From NCBI GenBank assembly GCA_014529385.2, contig CM043968.1, positions 26,983,013 to 27,047,012 on the forward strand: a DNA stretch of 64,000 bases, in the 5' to 3' direction. The notes beneath the pieces were generated by a model. That model searched no databases and had not been told where the DNA came from. It worked only from the letters and a program-made list of their open reading frames with translations. Shown here in pieces: positions 58,356 through 64,000 of this stretch (positions within the stretch are counted from its first letter, which is position 1; every line of letters starts with the position of its first letter). Source of the stretch: Adiantum capillus-veneris. Lineage: Eukaryota; Streptophyta; Polypodiopsida; Polypodiales; Pteridaceae. Both the position numbers and the translations under genes were made by a program.

Positions 58356-59093
58356 CTCACATGGAGATCACTAAAGTAAATGTCTATTGTCTTTATTGTG
58401 GCATCATTCACTTGTTCCCGGACTGTACAAAAAACCCGAACCCACTCAGAAAGATCACAATGAATGTCTCAAGTATCATTCAGCTACCCAATAGCTTGAA
58501 AAACAAAAACTCTGCACCAATTCAAGTAGCTACGCGAGCGCAAGCTCAAAAGGAAGATGTTGAGAATCCAGACAGAGAAAATGAAAACTGACACGAGTCC
58601 AGAGATGGCTGAACCAATTAAGAATGACACACCTAGTTAGAAAACCAAGAGCAAACAAAATAGTTGGAAAGCTAGAAAGGCTAGGATGAAAGCACGTAGG
58701 GAACGAGAGAAGAAATCCCTAGCTGAGGAGCTTACCCAATCTATTACGCAGACGTCTCAACCTCCAGAAGAACCATCCACGGAAAGTGAGTCTAGAAGTG
58801 CTAGTTTAGGAGGATCAACCTTGGTAGAAAAAGTCAACGAACCCTTGGTGGACGCCCTCCTAAAAGCCTATGACACACGGCTCAAAAACAACCAAACCCA
58901 AGAACAAAGGTGGATGACATATTCCTATGCGGAACTAGAGAAGCAAAGGCTTGAAATGTGCCAAAAAGTGATTCAAACAACCCAAGCTTTACTAGAACCA
59001 CCAATTGGAAAACCTAAGGATGTGATCCTTATCCCACCTACACCAGTAATCCCACTAATCCGCAAACCAGTAGAGCCAAATCCAAGTCACGAT
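58356..59093 (+). pseudogene. Fam-G gag, C-terminal half (copy 3, part 1)
   Basis: Coding starts abruptly with MEITKVNVYCLYCGIIHLFP, the second zinc knuckle of Fam-G (CX2CX3HX4C, all ligands present), directly after the copia-2 LTR. The frame to 58591 ends with a stop. The next frame from 58686 is helical and basic, then YSYELEKQR-like YSYAELEKQRLEMCQK and ALLEPPIGKPK match copy 2. It is interrupted at 59093 by an insertion. The last codons before it read VEPNPSHD. Confidence 0.75.
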
Positions 59094-59664
59094 TGTAAGG
59101 TCTCTGACCGACAAAAGAACACCATTGTACCATGGAATGAACATAATGAAAAAAGTTACTATTTTTAGCAGTTTTCCAAATTCTATCAGTGCCATGTTGT
59201 TTAGAATGTTATAAAGCTTCCAAATGTGAATAAAATAATTTTTGTAAAAAAATTCCAAAAATAGTAAGTTTTTGGTCACCTGACCCGTGTAGTTTTGATC
59301 CTCTCGAAAAATTGCACCCGTACCCCAAATTTGAAAAAAATGCATTTTCGGACCCCAGGGGCTGCTAAATATGGCAGGTACTCGGACATATACACCTTAT
59401 TTAGAGCTTAGTATAGAAATTTATGGCATTAAATTCCGACTCATATAAGCCGTTTTAGCCTAAAACCAATTTTTCCTAAAGTTGTGCGGGGAGGCACCGG
59501 GGCTCGAGACTGTGTGGGAACAGGTTCCAGACCACTCAAAGCCAGCTTTAGCAGCTAGGGGGCACCCTCTTGTCTTGTGGGAGTTGTGGGAGAGTTTCCA
59601 AGCTTGAGAGTGAGTGTGAGAGCCGGTTAAACTAGCTAACTGGACACTTGGTGGGTAGGTAATT

Positions 59665-60100
59665 AGACTTGCCATGCATGATGTGAGTGCTCACTCAGAT
59701 GCAAATAGCAAGCTTGATCGATTTTCAGCTTGAAGGAGCCTATTTAAGGGTGTGCTCACACACACACACACACATGCTCACACACACAACCAGTACACAC
59801 ACACACACACCTTGGAGAGGTGCTGCCGGCACACACACAGTTTTTGAAGGAGAAGCAAGGAGGGAGGTGCTGCCGAAATTCTCATCTTGAGGACTCATTG
59901 GATCAGAAAATCAAGAGGATTCTCAGCCCCTAATCACGGTAATCATGGTTTAATTCCTACTCTTGGTTTAACTAGACTTGCCATGCATGATGTGAGTGCT
60001 CACTCAGATGCAAATAGCAAGCCTGATCGATTTTCAGCTTGAAGGAGCCTATTTAAGGGTGTGCTCACACACACACACACACATGCTCACACACACAACC

Positions 60101-60168
<68 letters not shown>

Positions 60169-60330
60169 CACACACCTTGGGGAGGTGCTGCCGGCACACA
60201 CACAGTTTTTGAAGGAGAAGCAAGGACGGAGGTGCTGCCGAAATTCTCATCTTGAGGACTCATTGGATCAGAAAATCAAGAGGATTCTCAACCCCTAATC
60301 ACGGTAATCATGGTTTAATTCCTACTCTTC
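59665..60330. repeat. 309-bp tandem duplication with CA microsatellites
   Basis: The unit starting agacttgccatgcatgatg at 59665 recurs at 59974, almost unchanged apart from expansion of its CA run (60107-60170). Each copy ends cctaatcacggtaatcatgg. Confidence 0.9.
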
Positions 60331-61012
60331 TTAATTCTCTTCATTATTCTCCAAATACCTCGTTTACTATGCTTAATCTTAGCTATAATTCCCAATAGCT
60401 GCTCTCTAAATTTACATAGCTATATTCCATTACATAATCATCATCTAATTAGCTAATTTATGCAGCCATTCATCATTCTTAATCTATGATCAATACATGA
60501 TTAGAAGAGAATTCTCTCTCTAGGCAGCATAGTTAATTAATTGTCAGTCGCGGTAACAATGTAGATTTGATGAAATTCATCCTTTTACCACTCAATAGTG
60601 TTGTAATTAAATTAGATTCAATTTTCTCACACATTAAGATATGATTAAGGTAAAATTAATCCTTCATTAGGCCACTAAGAAGAAAATTTCCTAACACCTA
60701 TGCATGCGGTAACTCTGCATCTTTCTTATTACACTAGTAAAGTGATTGAGCTTGTTTAATCCATCTCTCTTGTAAATTAATTAGTAAAATTCTGAAATTC
60801 TTAATCATCTTAGCCAAGTGGTTAACTTTAGAGCCGGTTTCCATAGGACAAGTAAAGTATTATCCATAAAATTACTATGTCTCGAAGGAAAAATCTAACC
60901 CTCTCCTATAAGGGGATTGTTCAATGATTCTAATCTATCATTTGGATTTTTATGATGCTCTCGGACATTAGCTCTTTTCTTCAAGTTTATCATTTAAAGT
61001 AGTGAGTATAAA

Positions 61013-61186
61013 ATGGCCCCGGTTAAGAGAACTCGCTTCGGTGGTGCCCATGACCGCAAGGCGGGAACGAGCAATGTGAATGGGAAAGGAAAAGCTCCCA
61101 TGGATGAACAAGCACCGGCCATCTCACGAGCCATTGACGAAGAAATGGAAGAGGTAGGTCACAATTTTATTCAGTTGTTAATTTAA
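61013..61186 (+). CDS. Short ORF or first exon in the 3.1-kb insertion
   Basis: ATG at 61013 gives a 57-codon frame: MAPVKRTRFGGAHDRKAGTS, NVNGKGKAPMDEQAPAISRA, then IDEEMEEV and a less protein-like end. A good splice donor (gaagag/gtaggt) lies at about 61151-61156, so the real product may be a spliced protein whose further exons I cannot find. The basic N-terminus looks like the start of a retroelement or transposon ORF. No family is recognised. Confidence 0.35.
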   Translation: MAPVKRTRFGGAHDRKAGTSNVNGKGKAPMDEQAPAISRAIDEEMEEVGHNFIQLLI

Positions 61187-61429
61187 CATTGCACACGTTT
61201 AGCTAGGAAAGAACATATCCCCAAACATGTTAGAGAAATCCGACGGAAACCTCGGCATTTGAATTCAATTGTATATTAAAGTTTAGGTAGGAAAGAATGG
61301 TTGATGGATATACTGTTTGCAATAGAAACGAATGTCTGCTAGGGAAAATTTAGCTCGGCATGTTCATTCTATTTCCAATGTTGAACTAGTCCTGATCCCC
61401 CTACTGATCACACAGGGGGCATAGTTCCT

Positions 61430-61542
61430 GGTTAAGGGCTTTTGAATCCACGTCTACTGGTTAAGCGGTGGATACCCACGACTGCTGGTTAAGCGATGGG
61501 AACCCACGTCTGTTGGTTAAGCGGTGGGAATGTCCATGTCGT
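61430..61542. repeat. Four 28-29-bp tandem repeats
   Basis: GGTTAAG begins units at 61430, 61459, 61487 and 61515. Units read like ggttaagcggtggatacccacg with point changes. Confidence 0.8.
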
Positions 61543-62243
61543 GCTTTCTATGCGGTGGACATACCTAGTTGTAAGGGCAGCTAGACGACAACGGGAGGAG
61601 TAAACTCTCGCTGGAGGGGGGATGTTGTACCTCCAGAACATTGGAATTTTAATGAACAAGTTTGAGTAGAATTTTTACTAGAGTTACTGTCTTGGTGCCG
61701 CTTTGCAATATTGGTTGAAGGGCTGTCTTAACGAACATTGTGAATCGGAATCTAATCAAGGAACTTTTATGTTGAACAACTTTTGTGGTAGTAATTAGGA
61801 CACACAAGGAAGTGTGAGTGTGGGGGTGGAAAGTGGGGGCTTGGCTCAGGTTTCCAATGCCTATGAGAAGGGTGGTTCCGATTGGTCGGGAACTCTCTGT
61901 CCCTATAGTGTTTAAATCGATACTAGTAATATTCATTTCCCCTAGAGCGGCGAAGTCTCAAGTGTACGTGCCTCTGAAACATGGGAAAAAAAGCACTCGA
62001 GGTTTCTCTCCTCTTGGAAGGTGGGTCTTAGGATCGCTAGCTAGACAAGTTAAGTACGCTTCCCTTGCGAGGTGGAGCTAGATCTCATTACTAGTAGGCT
62101 CGAACTCGACTCACTTGTGATGAGAGATCGTCCGCTAGTTGAACCCTGAACCACTTTGTTTGCTTCCGCTATAGATCTAGTGGCCACCAGGTTCACCATC
62201 AGATCCCCCGTTTGATACGGCGGGGTGGGGACCTAACAACAAT

Positions 62244-62964
62244 CACGGACCAAAGCTCAAGGACCCAGCATTAGAGCCAAGGATAGTGTTGAATACCACA
62301 GATAACTCTTCCAAGGGGTTTCACCTAGCTATACAAGAGGGATGTAGAGAAATAGATGATCTTGATGAATTGTGGAAACAAGTCAAGAGGCCAATGAAGC
62401 CAATGAGCTAAGCAGAATAAGATCAAACATATGGACTATGGTAAATGTCTAGAGAAATTTGGTGTGAAAGACCCAACAACTTAGATACAAGAAAGGATCA
62501 AAGAACTTGAAATGCCTCAGTTAAACACTAGGCGAATGCCATTAAACAAGGTAGGCAAGTATTGTGAAGGTGAGGATGGCATCACAACCATCCCTGTGGA
62601 GTTCCAAAGTGTCACCACCATGGCAATTTTAGACAGTGGAGCTGGAGTTGCCATCGCTACCATAGAGATTTGGAAAAAATGGGAAAAACCTGCCTTTAGA
62701 GCCACGCGAATGAAATTGCAGCTAGCTGATGGATATATGGAAAAGCCCCTAGGATTGCTAGAAAAAGTAGTCGTCACTTCTTGCGGCATTGAGTATGAGC
62801 ATACCTTTATTATTGTTGATTTCAGCAAGAAGAACAATTTATACGACATAATATTGGTAAGACCATTCATGCGGCAACTGAAAATGGTCCAAGATTGGGG
62901 ACACGACCATAAATACATTAGACACATGAAAACCACTTCGAGAATAAATCTTAAGGACCATTAG
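62244..62964 (+). pseudogene. Fam-G gag end and aspartic protease (copy 3, part 2)
   Basis: The frame resumes as HGPKLKDPALEPRIVLNTTD and LDELWKQVKRPMKPM, matching copy 2, and stops at 62411. A second frame at 62512-62964 holds a retropepsin-like protease: MAILDSGAGVAIAT is the active site (D-S-G), KLQLADGYMEKPLGLLEKVV a central strand, EYEHTFIIVDF and LYDIILVRPFMRQLKMVQDW the C-terminal part (usually ILG in other families). It processes the Gag-Pol precursor in active members. The polymerase that should follow is not seen. Confidence 0.75.
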
Positions 62965-63375
62965 TAGCGAAAATTCTTTTTTAAGTAAAAGGCTTAACCC
63001 TCTGTGCAACGAGGCCCGCTTGCTCAGGTGGTCATAGCGGAGCATTCCTCCGGATGCCACGGTTCTGAGATCAATCACGAGTAGGTGCAGAAAAGAGAGA
63101 CGAGAGAATTTTACTTTAAGTTCGATTTGACGACCTTCAAAACCTACCAGCAACATGTTGGGAATCTCATAAATCAATTGAATAAACTTGAGAACCTACA
63201 AGTAGGATGGGCCCAATCATTTTTAATGTGTAAATAGATAGAATCTTGAGAAGAAATTGGGAAGGTTTCAAAGGAGAGTGAGAAATGGGCGAGGCGTTCC
63301 ATGTGGAGGCCATGCTTCGGCATCTCTATCTCTCTTCCCAATTCGGGGGGCTCTCTCTCCCGAATGCAGTAGAGG

Positions 63376-63416
<41 letters not shown>

Positions 63417-64000
63417 CTATTTGTGGAGACACACACACACTGCAAGGCCGCTTGCTCTGCAGGTGCAAGTCCGTGAGTGGCAGGGGGAAGCGTAGCTGCA
63501 AGTGGAGGTTCGTGAGTGGTAGGGAAGGTGGAGGTGCAACCTACAAACTACCAAGGAAGGGTCGCAGGCCGATCGCGTGGCTTGCATGGACGCAACGTAG
63601 GGATGTGGCATCATATAGGTTAAAAAAGAGGCAAAGGGGTGAGGGGGAGTAGGGGATCTTTAGATTAATGCCGATTTTATTTTACAATCTCCCATAGGTC
63701 CGGTCGTACACAGTATGTGGATAGTGGGTAGGGAGACCTATAAAACATAGAAAGGATTTTGGATACTGTTGGGAAAATGATTTTTCCCGAGCAGTGAGAA
63801 GTGATTGGGCAGGTAAGATTGCAAGAGGCAGCAACGCTACCGAGAGGACAACTGTTTCCGGAGCTTGGTTGGACATCTACATTTCGCCAATGGTATGGTG
63901 AGCATGGAAAGAAGGGGGGTCGCCGCTTGCAGTGCTGTCGAAGAAGAGAGGTAGGCCTAGGGCGAGATGCAGCGGAGCCAGGCGGGAGCGAGAGGCAGCA
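62965..64000. other. Unassigned end of window
   Basis: No recognised gene. At 63010-63090 the text gcttgctcaggtggtcatag and later cacggttctgagatcaatca recall the A and B boxes of a tRNA-derived repeat, but the match is weak. A CT run lies at 63377-63413, and twice-repeated words ctgcaagtggaggttcgtgagtggt / caggtgcaagtccgtgagtgg near 63460-63520. Confidence 0.35.
63377..63413. repeat. (CT)n microsatellite
   Basis: An uninterrupted CT run. Confidence 0.95.

Larger units (their letters stand above)
59094..62238. mobile_element. 3.1-kb insertion splitting Fam-G copy 3
   Basis: The insert begins TGTAAGGTC and ends GACCTAACA, near-perfect inverses. It is flanked by ACGAT (59089-59093) and ACAAT (62239-62243), a 5-bp duplication with one change. 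Removing the insert and one flank copy restores the Fam-G frame from PNPSHD into HGPKLKDPALEPRIVLN, which matches copy 2. It contains a 309-bp tandem duplication with CA runs, a short spliced-looking ORF, and four 28-bp repeats, but no recognised transposase or polymerase. It could be a non-autonomous LTR-type or inverted-repeat element. Confidence 0.7.

Noticed and set aside
59665-60330. The two 309-bp units as a CRISPR-like or LTR pair
   Set aside because: They are directly adjacent with no internal region or spacers, so a plain tandem duplication fits; plants have no CRISPR arrays.
63010-63090. A tRNA gene
   Set aside because: A- and B-box-like words are present, but no convincing cloverleaf or acceptor stem could be drawn.

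Overview
The window is nuclear DNA of a land plant with a large, repeat-packed genome. The evidence is CACTA, Ty1/copia and Ty3/gypsy elements with tRNA-Met primer sites (TGGTATCAGAGC), GT-AG introns, and many long CT/GA and CA microsatellites. One gypsy element looks like types I associate with non-flowering plants, so a fern or lycophyte is possible; this is inference only. I see no convincing host housekeeping gene. Almost everything recognisable is mobile DNA, mostly decayed and nested.

Layout: 1-2.1 kb, decayed gag-protease of a gypsy-like family (here Fam-G), + strand. 6.8-10.5 kb, Fam-G gag, - strand. 11.2-17.2 kb, a second gypsy element on the - strand with primer site and 5' LTR. 17.2-22.5 and 27.8-28.5 kb, element copy X-A, split by a related LTR (22476-27777) that itself holds a CACTA element (CACTA-1). 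29.2-34.3 kb, a third gypsy element, - strand. 34.3-48.5 kb, copia-1, + strand, split by element copy X-B (36738-46520). 48.5-51.4 kb, part of another LTR element and unassigned sequence. 51.4-54.9 kb, right part of a second CACTA copy. 55-58.4 kb, copia-2. 58.4-63 kb, Fam-G gag-protease, split by a 3.1-kb insertion. The last kilobase is unassigned.

The main discovery candidate is element X. X-B is about 9.8 kb, has roughly 33-bp imperfect terminal inverted repeats (CCATTAG...), and sits in a copia integrase gene. It carries four spliced genes in two convergent pairs: a transposase-like gene (+) facing ORF-D (-), and a histone-H3/SUMO-protease fusion (+) facing ORF-C (-). ORF-D and the fusion gene diverge from a central repeat-filled promoter. 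The fusion begins with the exact histone H3 tail MARTKQTARK, continues into an H3 fold (KLPFQRVVREI, MPQDI), and then into a C48/Ulp1-like cysteine protease (HWSL ... Q-x5-CG). In the five-exon model the only break is one nonsense codon.

X-A is an older, inverted and diverged copy. It has the same fusion (MARKKQIARK tail; REIRKAQKST and RLPFMRVVKEI fold motifs; HWSL; SCGWRVL), here ending in SPTKK/SPSKR repeats like those of histone H1 tails. It also has the same convergent ORF-C and a tandem-repeat promoter. Two diverged copies with the same gene order argue that the histone-protease fusion is a genuine component of the element and not a chance capture.
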